This document shows positions 30,901-37,268 of a stretch of DNA of 56,033 nt, one piece after another (the stretch's first letter is position 1; each line of letters begins with the position of its first letter). The translations under genes were made by a program, and so were the position numbers. The notes beneath the pieces were generated by a model that was not told the origin of the DNA, made no database searches, and saw nothing but the letters and a program-made list of their open reading frames with translations. The DNA comes from Bacteroidota bacterium (lineage in GTDB: Bacteria > Bacteroidota > Bacteroidia > Bacteroidales > JAADGE01). The stretch covers positions 1-56,033 of the forward strand of contig JAJRUH010000093.1 in assembly GCA_024277895.1 (NCBI GenBank). The letters are read 5' to 3'.

Positions 30901-32442
30901 CCTTCTGCTGTTGATTGGGATTTAATCAAAAGCAGCAGAACAAATCTGGATGACGCCATTTATGTTTGGGACGGAACACAATATGCAAGTTATGCCGAAG
31001 GTGTTAAAGGCGGCAGTTTGAATTTATCAAACGAAATTGCTCCTATGCAGGCATTTTTTGTTCATGCAACAGCAAATTCTGCAAGTTTTTCATTACAAAA
31101 TTCAAATCGAATACATTCATCTCGAAATTACTTAAAATCGTCTGATACAAATGAAGATATACCGAATTTTATAAGACTTAAAATGCAGGCAAACGGGTAC
31201 TCCGATTATACGGTTATTTATTTTAAACCTAATGCAACCTCCCGATTCGACGGGAACTGTGATGCTTTGAAATTATTCAGTAATATAACATCGGTTCCTC
31301 ATATTTATTCAACAATTAAAAATGAGCAAACACCTCTTTCAATAAATGTTTTACCGGAGAATAATATGCGTAATCTTATTATTCCTTTATCCGTTAAAAT
31401 CGGGCAGGCAGGAACATATACAATCTCGGCAGATAAATTTAACTTTAAAAACTCTCATGTTTATTTTATTGACAAACAAGAAAATGCAGAAATATATCTG
31501 AATGAAAACTCTCTTGAAAATTATTCTTTTTATTGTAATGCAGGGATTCTTTCCGACAGATTTGAATTACATTTCTATAAAAATAATGCACCCGCAGTTC
31601 TTAATAAAATAAATGACACAAATGTTTTTGAAGATCAGGCATTTAATTTCACTCTGCCGAAAAATTCTTTTATTGAAACAGATAAAAATGATACAATATC
31701 AGGTTATTATGCAAAATTAGAAAACGGTAACGATTTACCGGAATGGCTTACTTTTAATAATAAAACATTGACATTCTCAGGTATTCCCGAAAATGAAGAT
31801 GTCGGTATTTTAACAATTAAGGTCTATGCTTTTGATAAAATGGGTGCAACAGGATATCAGGAATTTAACTTATCGGTAATTAATACAAACGATGCTCCTT
31901 TTGTAGAAAATTCTATTCCTGATATGGAAACATATATAACTGAATTATATACTTATACAATACCGAATAATATTTTTAATGATGTTGATTTAGGAGATAT
32001 ATTAACATATTCGGCACAATTAGAAAACGGAACGGAACTACCGGATTGGTTAAACTTTAATTCAGATACCAAAACATTCTCCGGAATACCGGAAACTTCA
32101 GATGTATATCAAATAGAGGTTAAAGCAACCGACATTGCCGGAGCAAATACTTCCGACATTTATACTCTTACAGTTAAAGGAAGTTCAGGCATTTCAAATG
32201 TTTCCGAACCCGATTTTAATATATATCCGAATCCGACAAGAGGTAAATTTTTTATTGTAAATTCAAAACCGGCTGAACTGCATTATATAGTTACAAACAT
32301 AACCGGAAGTATTATAAAAGAAGCAAAAACTTTTACAAATAAAGAAGATGTAGATTTAACAGGATTTGGTGCAGGAATATATTTTGTTAAAATACAAAAT
32401 GAAAAAGAAACTTTAAGTTTTAAAGTAATTCTTCAAAAGTAA
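21922..32442 (+). CDS. Giant T9SS-exported cell-surface protein (LamG-like, repeat modules, Ig-like domains, type A sorting domain)
   Basis: 3506 residues. Order: signal peptide (1-29, ending VITAQ); a LamG/concanavalin-like jelly roll at about 45-255 (VLWLDASSLSFADGADLNIWTDLSGN to IAEVIMYNSFLNSAQRLIVENYLSEKY); a DUF8202-like segment at about 275-445 (YNIAGIGKEADGS, EYIMLGHDN); then long Gly/Asn/Thr-rich right-handed beta-solenoid-like stretches. Four tryptophan-rich start modules (GDWDNWEYW, YNNWDDANTW, LDWHTANTW, SDAGNW) fall near residues 460, 1395, 2320 and 2750. Two cadherin/He_PIG-type Ig-like domains (about 3225-3425) contain the paired DLPEWLTFN/ELPDWLNFN and LTFSGIPE/KTFSGIPE motifs. 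The last 75 residues are a type A T9SS sorting domain (NIYPNPTRGKFFI, DLTGFGAGIYFVKI). It should be cleaved and anchored at the cell surface, probably for adhesion. A shared hairpin terminator follows at once. Confidence 0.93.
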   Translation: MKNISVKTTQLRILILIFFLGFTTVITAQTGPAGVGNTGGTNGQPKNVLWLDASSLSFADGADLNIWTDLSGNNNNLSQPTAGFTPVFQNDASNLNGHPRAEFSKVNNRIVINPFNDMPTSGITSFIIYKTTDSGDGLLSYATGSGTASNEFLLYNNSNLTTYFQANSDNSGVVLNSGNWQFVSHEWQSSNGNLKIYTDGDQVRSTVFQSGHSILSGGSLAIGGEQDDVDGGYTSGQAFQGEIAEVIMYNSFLNSAQRLIVENYLSEKYNIAFATAGNDKFGNDANFNSSYVYNIAGIGKEADGSHTQTSSGGLYLYEWNSTLADGEYIMLGHDNTTNNSTTTYTGSDLPSGTEASWARQWYLEKTSSDGVDAKLIFDFKEALTDGQYPANVANYVLLYRSTVTGSYSVVTVAGQGTFDADQVYFNVADADLQTGYYTIGTTDETNSPVEGISGRTWYALASGDWDNWEYWTLDPAGALPNNPGHETPSSQDKVVIQTGKTITVSSNNKKTAGITVDGILQLGTTTGHNFTEIKGSGRIKLSSDNFPLGDATDFITAGQGEGTVVWQGGSYNLSTAHTFFNMEVNLGNSANTLTMLADYTINGNLVVETGIFQINDNASTTNLNLTVNGNVFVEANGQILTGSANARHQFNMYGDLTNNGTIKFTNRTAADYTNEATDGIVDANFLSADKNQTIQCNGITNFYRIKIDKGTDMTYELSISASSTANFNLFGYASQGHPVAAQLTTNNNALGLLRGTVKIGANINIPVLSTASNYNISESARLLVAGGSVMKNSGNAIVPYGIIEVSSGLLEAKVTSGITTRANGVIKIEGGTINTNQIRTSVFGTANVGGYIQSGGTVNIINPGNTNANYYHFSMTYPGNVFNMSGGTLHVYDANGNDSNSGGIFIASDPANVNVTGGTVIAEIAGTSNNFKITSTAPFYNLILRNTYDNTTDHILDAGTNINGNSDADLSAQPLVVLNDLTIEDNCFLDHNGQDITIGGGFSIAENSQKQGTNNYGLLYNSAKPNTLTFNSDKSDTLYIGHNVDDGYELYLWNMTVNKTNGAEIVLKGDPNKDPTQTTLTQEYYNRLINVQGTIDIIRGTFNQGHQSVRLYGPVKVKKNGILGVYIDGTTEITAYIMLKDNDTVLETEDGAQLGNFKLNPQGSAVVSLGSNVYIKRIGYFRGLLNLKKYKLKVDFLHRNSTTTNFRYTNGSTTKMIFSDANASDGGIELYIPGGISSNTDFALPLGTQTTTTRYTPVRIRVSSSADDGYIQIRPVDGILQTTNLSGGNILSYYWRVGHSGFTTLPTVRYRFVYDDTDDDAGDEANFIAGKVLDEDPFTRSPQSGTIGSITTSNNRINFNAITLEKANYTAGVSNRFTGSVDKYYSYYDYEGGTGNGWYNNWDDANTWDKGSVGSGVHEVPSAGSIVFIQDRARVWGNIIPNIPAGVIFEFNSGEYTNADTENVPRLQFNTSGNFYLGNLSGAGMISINNSANPTVNADFGEWANNSQAYLMYWGGNKTHTAVIQPCPSLMIEGSTQEIDQNIVVNGDFILQSNTNFTPLQNMYIKRNLYIGAWSNGTFHFPGTAPAVEITVDGNLDYTYIHSSGTRDIIVDDPGVVSSLEHKLIIKGSIIHGSDNDYKLNLYNTTDRPAVILELQGETNERYYRTSTSVPNLYRIVLDKGFNQDSTFIFSNNFNLNGPTSGAGVSKALEMKNGTLILDDPAINIDINTGDDNFEIPASACLEVRQGQVNVSGDDTGILLDGKLLVSGGTVNMDDVNFPSTANGNNYIEYSASGNAELEITGGSLIVGSQIRRGMKSNEGILKYTQTGGSVVIGKNAAPEGKRGIFEILNAGSSFTHSAGSLTIVRQQTNPTFASLYLDPGTSNITSGTTITLGNGDTPANQEFGIYSVVNLQNLTLDNTSTNDPKAKMWTVPLTLDGTLLINNGTEFKANGLDLNCYGNFTNYGTFTANQNTTYFKGSTNQIIEGNTSFYNLTDQNTQNLNLNAGNTDIIVENILNLESGTFNDNANEIRVYGDINNDATHVYGGTGIEDGISLVGTSQQTMTGSGTYGKLTVNNGNGIVLPVGNTPTISDYLKLEAGVLNIGGNILTLGVNCRIQEANPFGINNMIGTNVSFTDYGVKKMFPSGTGTFTFPVGSVSGAANKYTPAIVTITQNSSPTGYLIVKPADEIHPSIIDDSEGSDPDIVDMDNVLQYYWVLTANGFTDFSGTTEFYYNENDVKVTAPYDVYDYITAKLLNNGTGSWDKYDDVSKFDETNKKLIFDYSNVTDADISGDYTAGVDGSTFLGAIPDEVPLYASNGSGGTLDWHTANTWRVDDGTGNWVLPATLGLPEIPYGARVRILAGDRVVTATNYICAYTTEILGTLDVGTTFGNRTGNVTGTGTLYSERGTLPAGYYESFFSASGGTVEFGGTANYSILSQIAQVNNLTFSGTGNRELPNLHLTILGDVLFSDSGTSSPDIINEFDQTTEIKGDIIYNAGTFDAGVGTDAVVEFAGNSSQTILGTNSFTGTNAFNNLKINNSSGLTLSRPADIDNNLIFTTGVIHTTTTNILTLENTNETIVTGAGTGSYVDGPLNKNIIIGGKFLFPIGNSTRYGYMILDNVSSSDYWQSEYYNHNPGNDGYNPANFLAPIKVVSENEFWRITGPASSSSYVELRWDAVSGVSSDATERNDLRVAEWISGNNRWEESHSTATASGTALSGTVTTNPSSPALNGNHIFTLTSQLLITNTWEGNNSTAWSDAGNWSAGTVPTGSSDAIIPTNPIGNRFPGIDIAAHCHKLEIQNSATVTINAAKSLTLNSDFTNDGILILKSPSNETASASFIDNGTITGTGTIHVERWFSANKFHYVSSPIQAGGNAGSDLFTKSNSSGNFNPNFYIYDETFDLDGNAGTAPSGAFNSDNLVPGWAYAYPDQTTNDPMETKTGYAFYTDENQLITFIGKPNTGNITVSGLTYTNNDPISGTLPNYYDGWNLVANPYPSAVDWDLIKSSRTNLDDAIYVWDGTQYASYAEGVKGGSLNLSNEIAPMQAFFVHATANSASFSLQNSNRIHSSRNYLKSSDTNEDIPNFIRLKMQANGYSDYTVIYFKPNATSRFDGNCDALKLFSNITSVPHIYSTIKNEQTPLSINVLPENNMRNLIIPLSVKIGQAGTYTISADKFNFKNSHVYFIDKQENAEIYLNENSLENYSFYCNAGILSDRFELHFYKNNAPAVLNKINDTNVFEDQAFNFTLPKNSFIETDKNDTISGYYAKLENGNDLPEWLTFNNKTLTFSGIPENEDVGILTIKVYAFDKMGATGYQEFNLSVINTNDAPFVENSIPDMETYITELYTYTIPNNIFNDVDLGDILTYSAQLENGTELPDWLNFNSDTKTFSGIPETSDVYQIEVKATDIAGANTSDIYTLTVKGSSGISNVSEPDFNIYPNPTRGKFFIVNSKPAELHYIVTNITGSIIKEAKTFTNKEDVDLTGFGAGIYFVKIQNEKETLSFKVILQK

Positions 32443-32460
32443 AGTACTGATAATTGACAA

Positions 32461-32492
32461 AAAAAGAGGATTAAATGTTAATCCTCTTTTTT
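32461..32492. terminator. Bidirectional rho-independent terminator
   Basis: AAAAGAGGATTAA, loop ATG, TTAATCCTCTTTT: a near-perfect 13-bp stem flanked by A-run and T-run. It lies 19 bases after the giant gene on the plus strand and two bases after the tRNA 3' end on the minus strand, so it can serve both. Confidence 0.9.
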
Positions 32493-32493
32493 G

Positions 32494-32567
32494 TGGAGCA
32501 TATCGGACTCGAACCGATGACTTCCACACTGCCGGTGTGACACTCTAGCCAACTGAGTTAATGCCCC
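32494..32567 (-). tRNA. tRNA-Ala (anticodon GGC)
   Basis: 74 nt on the minus strand with a full cloverleaf: acceptor GGGGCAT/ATGCTCC with a G3-U70 wobble pair (the alanine identity element), D arm ACTC/GAGT with AGTTGGCTA loop, anticodon stem TCACA/TGTGG with loop CCGGCAG, variable AAGTC, T arm ATCGG-TTCGAGT-CCGAT and discriminator A. Anticodon positions 34-36 read GGC. The 3' CCA is not encoded. Position 33 is C where nearly all tRNAs have U. A TATTTTTG -7-like element lies at 32579-32586. Confidence 0.93.
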
Positions 32568-32578
32568 TTTATTTTGTA

Positions 32579-32586
32579 CAAAAATA
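32579..32586 (-). promoter_or_regulatory. Promoter -7 element of tRNA-Ala
   Basis: CAAAAATA on plus is TATTTTTG on minus, matching TAnnTTTG, with its inner edge 11 bases before the tRNA 5' end. Weak -33 context. Confidence 0.4.
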
Positions 32587-32764
32587 CATAAATCTTTCAA
32601 AATTCATAATATTTTAAAAATTATTTCAGTTTGTAAATCCCCGCAACCATAACGGGTTTTAACGTTTTACAACTTATCATTACGTTATAAAATGTATCCT
32701 TCAGTTGTTTTATTGAAATAATAGTTGTACTTTTACGTTGTATTAATAAACAAATCATAAAATT

Positions 32765-33127
32765 ATGGAAGAATTAACAAACAGAGAAGAGGAAATAATG
32801 CAGATTTTTTGGGACATAAAAAAAGGTTTTGTTAAAGACATAATTGCAAAACTCTCCGGGAATCCGCCCTATAATACTATTTCTTCAATCGTAAGAATTC
32901 TGGAGAAAAAGGGATTTCTAAAATACAAACAATACGGAAACACATATGAATACAGCCCTAAAATTTCAAAAACCCGATACAGGAAACATATTTTTAAAAA
33001 TGTTTTGTCCGGCTATTTTGATAATTCTTATAAAAACATTGTTTCCTATATGGTAAAAGAAAACAAATTAGATAAAAAAGACATTGAAGAAATGATGAAA
33101 ATAATTGAAAAAAGCAAAGAAAGATGA
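32765..33127 (+). CDS. BlaI/MecI/CopY family transcriptional repressor
   Basis: 120 residues. A winged-helix repressor: LTNREEEIMQIFWDIKKGFVKDIIAKL is the family start, PPYNTISSIVRILEKKGFLKYKQYGNTYEYSP the recognition helix and wing, and the C-terminal half (YFDNSYKNIVSYMVKENKLDKKDIEEMMKII) is the dimerisation helix region. The family's proteolysis-sensitive segment lies between. Its stop overlaps the ATG of the M56 sensor gene (ATGA at 33124-33127), the standard BlaI-BlaR1 pairing: on signal, the membrane metalloprotease relieves repression of its own operon. No beta-lactamase is present; the downstream targets visible are TonB-like genes. A TACTTTTA at about 32729 is an imperfect -7 element. 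Confidence 0.9.
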   Translation: MEELTNREEEIMQIFWDIKKGFVKDIIAKLSGNPPYNTISSIVRILEKKGFLKYKQYGNTYEYSPKISKTRYRKHIFKNVLSGYFDNSYKNIVSYMVKENKLDKKDIEEMMKIIEKSKER

Positions 33128-34455
33128 TGCTGAATACAATAATATATTTGCTCGAAGTTACTCTTTTAACAAGTATTTTATACCTGTTCTACAGATACTT
33201 ATACTTCAAACTTGCATATTTTGTCTGGAGCAGGTATTATTTCTGTGCCGTTTTACTTTTCAGCTTAATAATTCCGTTATTACCAAGTTTTGTTAACTAT
33301 GAAAGTATCGGGATAAATATTTCTCAAATTTTTAAGGAAACTCATTCCGGGAAAATAAACGCACTTATCAAAATTAATCAAAATTTCGCACATTCTGAAT
33401 ATTGGTTTTTTAACATTCATTTTATTATTAAAATACTGTTAATAGTCTGGCTATCAGGCGTTGTACGATATTTATTTGTTTTGCTTAAAAATATTTATTC
33501 TGTAATAAGACTTATAAAAAAAGGTCAAAAATTTAAGCATAAGAATTTCACAGTTGTAAAAAGTAACTTTAACGGCAATGTATTCTCATTTTTTAAATTC
33601 ATTTTTATTAATAACGAATTTGAATTACTAAACGAACAAGAAAAAGAACAAATTATTAAACATGAAAAAATTCACGGACAACAATTACATACAATTGATA
33701 ATCTGATATTTGAACTTTTTAGATGTATATTTTGGTTTAATCCGGTTTCAAAACTTATTGCTGCAGAAGTAAAAATTATACACGAATTTATTGTCGATAA
33801 TATCATTACGGGAAATAAAAACAAACCCGATTATTCAAAACTAATCGTAAAATTATCAGCATCTGAAAATAATTTCTTAACAGCCAGTAATTTTTCAAAA
33901 GAAGAAATTAAAAACAGAATAAAAATAATCAGTTATCCCGAAAATGAAAACATCAGAAAAAAACGTTTTATAATTTCCGTTCCGGTATTAATTTTAACAT
34001 TATTTGCATCATGGTTTATTTTTTCCACAATAAACAGTTATCTGAAAATTCCGAAAAAACCGGAAAAAATATTCGGCAAACCTTTCGACAACAACTCATA
34101 TAAAATAATTAGTCCTTATTTTACCGATAAGCAATTTGACGGAATTACGGTTTCTCACAAAGAAGTCAGCTATGAAATAAAAAGTTTTTCAAATATATAC
34201 GCTGTTGAAAGCGGAACAATATCACATACAGAAACAAAAAATATTTTCGGCTTAAAAGAAATTACTGTTACGGAAAAATTAAAAAACGGATATAAAATTC
34301 ACTATTCCGGTCTTTACAAAATATTTATTAAGCCAAGTATGAAAGTGGAAAAAGGAGAACTCATTGCAAAAAGCGGAGACATCAGATTATATCCGACAAT
34401 AAACATAAAAATATCAAAAAATGACACAACTTATAATCCGGAAAAACTATATTAA
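33124..34455 (+). CDS. BlaR1/MecR1-like M56 membrane metalloprotease sensor with degenerate M23-like C-terminal domain
   Basis: 443 residues. Three or four membrane helices in the first 130 residues, then the cytoplasmic M56 protease with the zinc site HEKIH (residues 180-184) and downstream HEFIVDNIITG helix. A further helix near 287-308 leads to a periplasmic part. The C-terminal 130 residues (YAVESGTISHTE, LKNGYKIHYSGLYKIFIKPSMKVEKGELIAKSGDI, split by its repeats) resemble a lysostaphin-type M23 peptidase domain in strand order, but the zinc histidines are absent (IHYSGLY, TINIKISK in place of HxH), so it is more likely a ligand- or peptidoglycan-sensing domain than an enzyme. Coupled to the repressor upstream by ATGA overlap and to a TonB-like gene three bases downstream. 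Confidence 0.85.
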   Translation: MMLNTIIYLLEVTLLTSILYLFYRYLYFKLAYFVWSRYYFCAVLLFSLIIPLLPSFVNYESIGINISQIFKETHSGKINALIKINQNFAHSEYWFFNIHFIIKILLIVWLSGVVRYLFVLLKNIYSVIRLIKKGQKFKHKNFTVVKSNFNGNVFSFFKFIFINNEFELLNEQEKEQIIKHEKIHGQQLHTIDNLIFELFRCIFWFNPVSKLIAAEVKIIHEFIVDNIITGNKNKPDYSKLIVKLSASENNFLTASNFSKEEIKNRIKIISYPENENIRKKRFIISVPVLILTLFASWFIFSTINSYLKIPKKPEKIFGKPFDNNSYKIISPYFTDKQFDGITVSHKEVSYEIKSFSNIYAVESGTISHTETKNIFGLKEITVTEKLKNGYKIHYSGLYKIFIKPSMKVEKGELIAKSGDIRLYPTINIKISKNDTTYNPEKLY

Positions 34456-34458
34456 AAA

Positions 34459-34986
34459 ATGAACAGAAACAAATATAAAAATAATAAATTAGAACAACAT
34501 AGGGGTTTATTGCTGCAAATAAGCATTATTATTTCATTGATGATAGTTTTAGGAGCATTCAATTACAAAACCAAAAATAAAAATAAAATTACGGGGAATT
34601 TTGTTGAAATAAATCTTGAACTCGACACAAACAAGATTAACAACAAACGAACTATCAAACCATTGCCTACATTTATAAATTTACATGTTGACACTCCGGC
34701 ACAATTTCCGGGCGGAGAAATTGCATTACAAAAATATTTTAAAAAAAACTTACAATATCCCGAAAAAGCAAAAAAACAAAACATTCAAGGTCGTATTTAT
34801 GTAAAATTTACAATTACGCGACACGGAAAAATAAAAAATATAAAAATCGTACGAAGCATCAATCCGTTGATTGATACAGAAGCAGTAAGATTAATAAAAA
34901 ATATGCCCGATTGGACACCGGCAAAATCAAAAAACGAACAAGTTGAAAGCAAAAAAATTTTACCTGTCATTTTTATGAACAACTAA
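34459..34986 (+). CDS. Energy transducer TonB-like protein, operon partner of the M56 sensor
   Basis: 175 residues. One N-terminal membrane helix (LLLQISIIISLMIVLGAFNY, about 17-36) and a C-terminal TonB domain (FPGGEIALQKYFKKNLQYPEKAKKQNIQGRIYVKFTI, split at its turns, then NPLIDTEAVRLIKNMPDWTPAK). The linker is short and lacks the long proline-rich stretch of a canonical TonB, so it may not span the periplasm and may instead sense or dock to envelope proteins. It starts three bases after the M56 gene, forming a BlaI-M56-TonB operon, an arrangement repeated in many Bacteroidota genomes. Role is inference. Confidence 0.85.
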   Translation: MNRNKYKNNKLEQHRGLLLQISIIISLMIVLGAFNYKTKNKNKITGNFVEINLELDTNKINNKRTIKPLPTFINLHVDTPAQFPGGEIALQKYFKKNLQYPEKAKKQNIQGRIYVKFTITRHGKIKNIKIVRSINPLIDTEAVRLIKNMPDWTPAKSKNEQVESKKILPVIFMNN

Positions 34987-34997
34987 AATTAAACATA

Positions 34998-35177
34998 ATG
35001 AAAAATCAAAAAAGGTACAAGCGAAAAACCATAATTCTTAATAACTCATTTGATAAATTATTACAAAACGAAGCAATAAGAGTTATAAAAACACTGCCGA
35101 AATTTAAACCCGGCATACAACCCGCAAAGTCTGTCAGTGTATGGTTTTCATTGCCGATTTCATTTAAATTATATTAA
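34998..35177 (+). pseudogene. TonB C-terminal remnant
   Basis: A 59-residue reading frame with ATG at 34998. From residue 21 it matches the end of the next gene: LLQNEAIRVIKTLPKFKPG here against LLDNEAIKVIKSLPRFKPG there, and VSVWFSLPISFKLY against VSVWFSIPVTFKLN. The first 20 residues are basic and unrelated, and the membrane helix, linker and first half of the TonB domain are missing. It looks like the tail of a third TonB paralogue lost by deletion, lying between two intact ones. It could in principle be translated, but no function is evident. Confidence 0.8.
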
Positions 35178-35274
35178 AAATAAAATTAGTTTGTATAAAA
35201 AATAAAAAATCATTAACTTTATCGGCTCAAATGTTAATGTTTAAACTATTATTTAACATTTAAAAAACAAAACA

Positions 35275-35946
35275 ATGGAAATTAAAAAAAATCCCAAAGC
35301 AAATCTGGAAAAATATAAGCTGATGTTTTTAGCAATCGGTTTAATAATCAGTATCGGTGTATTAGTTTCAGCTTTTAATTGGTCTTCTACATCTGCCAAA
35401 TCTGATTTAGTTGTGAATCAAAATATCGAAGAAGAAGATATGGTGGAGATTACTCGTCAAGATCAAAAGAAACCGCCGCCGCCGCCGCAGCAACAACAAC
35501 AGCAACAAACAATTGAGGTTATTAATATCATTGATAATAACGAAGATGTTAACGACGATGTTGAATTAAACCTTGAATTTGATGAAAATGAAGATATAGA
35601 TCTTGAAGACACAAATAACGGAGAAGAAGATCAAATTTTTTTGTATGTTAAAAATATGCCTGAATTTCCGGGCGGCGTTGTTGCATTAAAACGCTACATT
35701 GCAACTCATGTTGTTTACCCTGCTATTGCCAGAGAAAACGGAATTGAAGGTACTGTATTTTTAAGATTTGAAGTTACAAAAACCGGAAAAATAGGTAAAG
35801 TAGAACTCCAAAAAGGTGTGGATCCTCTGCTTGACAACGAAGCTATTAAAGTTATTAAAAGTTTGCCGAGATTTAAACCGGGCGAACAAAACGGCAAAAA
35901 AGTAAGTGTTTGGTTTTCAATACCTGTTACATTTAAATTAAATTAA
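35275..35946 (+). CDS. Energy transducer TonB
   Basis: 223 residues. N-terminal membrane anchor (FLAIGLIISIGVLVSAF, about 20-37), a linker beginning KKPPPPPQQQQQQQ followed by an unusually acidic Asn/Asp/Glu stretch (about 85-120), then the TonB C-terminal domain (FPGGVVALKRYIATHVVYPAIAREN, GTVFLRFEVTKTGKIGKVEL, DPLLDNEAIKVIKSLPRF). It should transmit proton-motive force from ExbB/ExbD to outer-membrane receptors; none of these partners is in the window. A TAACTTTA 60 bases upstream of the start is an imperfect -7 element, and a strong terminator follows at 35970. Confidence 0.88.
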   Translation: MEIKKNPKANLEKYKLMFLAIGLIISIGVLVSAFNWSSTSAKSDLVVNQNIEEEDMVEITRQDQKKPPPPPQQQQQQQTIEVINIIDNNEDVNDDVELNLEFDENEDIDLEDTNNGEEDQIFLYVKNMPEFPGGVVALKRYIATHVVYPAIARENGIEGTVFLRFEVTKTGKIGKVELQKGVDPLLDNEAIKVIKSLPRFKPGEQNGKKVSVWFSIPVTFKLN

Positions 35947-35969
35947 ATTAGTAAAATTTTTATATTTTA

Positions 35970-35999
35970 AACAGCCGTATTTACACGGCTGTTTTTTTA
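35970..35999 (+). terminator. Rho-independent terminator after tonB
   Basis: AACAGCCGT, loop ATTTA(C), ACGGCTGTT followed by seven T. Nine-base stem, 24 bases after the TonB stop codon. Confidence 0.9.
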
Positions 36000-36047
36000 T
36001 TATTTTACAAAATATCAGTTTTAAATAACACAACCTCTGCACTAATA

Positions 36048-37238
36048 ATGATTGCAAAAAAATCACATAATATACAAACAGAAACAGCCGTTGTCGTTGG
36101 TATCATAAGGCAAGAGCAGTCAACAGAACAGGTTGACGAATACCTTGCGGAATTAGACTTTTTAGCAAGAACAGCCGGAGCCGTTGTTAAAAAACATTTT
36201 ACACAAAAAAGAAATTTTGCTGACAAAAAAACATTTGTCGGCAGCGGAAAATTTGCAGAAATTAAAACTTATGTCGAAGAAAATAATATCGACACAGTAA
36301 TATTCGATGACGAATTATCGCCCTCTCAACTTCGCAATACAGAACAAGAATTAAATTGTAAAGTACTCGACAGAACGAATCTTATTTTAGATATTTTTGC
36401 AAGTCGTGCGAGAACAGCACATGCCAAAACTCAAGTTGAACTTGCTCAATATGAATACCTTATGCCCAGATTAAAAGGTATGTGGACTCATCTCGAACGA
36501 CAAAGAGGCGGAATCGGAATGCGAGGTCCGGGAGAGAAAGAAATTGAAACCGACCGACGAATTGTAAAAGATAAAATTGCTTTACTTAAAACTAAACTCG
36601 AAAAAATTGACAAACAAAAAACTGTTCAACGAAAAAATCGCGGTAAATTAGTTCGTGTAGCTTTAGTCGGATATACCAATGCCGGAAAATCAACATTAAT
36701 GAACCTAATCAGCAAATCTGACATTTTTGCCGAAAATAAATTATTTGCCACATTAGACACTACTGTTCGTAAAGTGGTCATAGAAAATTTGCCGTTTTTA
36801 TTAGCAGATACAGTCGGATTTATAAGAAAATTACCGCATCATCTCGTAGAATCCTTTAAATCAACACTTGATGAAGTTCGAGAATCTGATCTGCTGCTTC
36901 ATATTGTTGACATATCTCACCCGAATTTTGAAGAACAAATTACAATTGTGAACAGAACACTTGCCGATATCGGTGCCGGAGATAAAAAAATTATAACCGT
37001 TTTTAATAAAACAGATGCTTACAAATTCATTCAGAAGGACGAAGATGATTTAACTCCCGTAAAAAAAGAAAACTATTCACTTGAAGAATTACAAAAAATG
37101 TGGTTTGCAAAAGAAAAAGATTCTATCTTTATTTCTGCCAAAAAAAAGATCAATATCAATTCATTAAAATCATCTCTTTATAAAGAAGTTGTAAAAATCC
37201 ATAAAATTCGATATCCCTATAATGATTTTTTATATTAA
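36048..37238 (+). CDS. hflX: Ribosome-associated GTPase HflX
   Basis: 396 residues. The N-terminal nucleotide-binding domain (TAVVVGIIRQEQSTEQVDEYLAELDFLARTAGA, split at its loops, and FIGSGK-like FVGSGKFAEI) precedes the HflX linker (ILDIFASRARTAHAKTQVELAQYEYLMPRL, then GGIGMRGPGEKEIETDRR). The G domain follows near residues 203-370: G1 GYTNAGKST, G3 ADTVGFIRKLPHHLVESFKSTL, G4 FNKTD. HflX splits stalled 70S ribosomes under heat and stress. Wording is textbook for the family and length is normal. Standalone gene after the tonB terminator. Confidence 0.95.
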   Translation: MIAKKSHNIQTETAVVVGIIRQEQSTEQVDEYLAELDFLARTAGAVVKKHFTQKRNFADKKTFVGSGKFAEIKTYVEENNIDTVIFDDELSPSQLRNTEQELNCKVLDRTNLILDIFASRARTAHAKTQVELAQYEYLMPRLKGMWTHLERQRGGIGMRGPGEKEIETDRRIVKDKIALLKTKLEKIDKQKTVQRKNRGKLVRVALVGYTNAGKSTLMNLISKSDIFAENKLFATLDTTVRKVVIENLPFLLADTVGFIRKLPHHLVESFKSTLDEVRESDLLLHIVDISHPNFEEQITIVNRTLADIGAGDKKIITVFNKTDAYKFIQKDEDDLTPVKKENYSLEELQKMWFAKEKDSIFISAKKKININSLKSSLYKEVVKIHKIRYPYNDFLY

Positions 37239-37243
37239 CTTTG
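37236..37243 (+). promoter_or_regulatory. Possible -7 element for the gene at 37269
   Basis: TAACTTTG fits TAnnTTTG and overlaps the hflX stop codon, 25 bases before the next ATG. No clear -33 TTG. Confidence 0.35.
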
Positions 37244-37268
37244 AAAAGATAAATTTTAAAGCATATAA

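Noticed and set aside
33105-33296. Small open frame bridging BlaI and the M56 gene
   Set aside because: It is an out-of-frame shadow of the M56 membrane helices; the ATGA overlap defines the real start.
35461-35520. CCG/CAA repeats as a microsatellite or CRISPR-like element
   Set aside because: They encode the PPPPP and QQQQQQQ linker of TonB and are ordinary coding low complexity.
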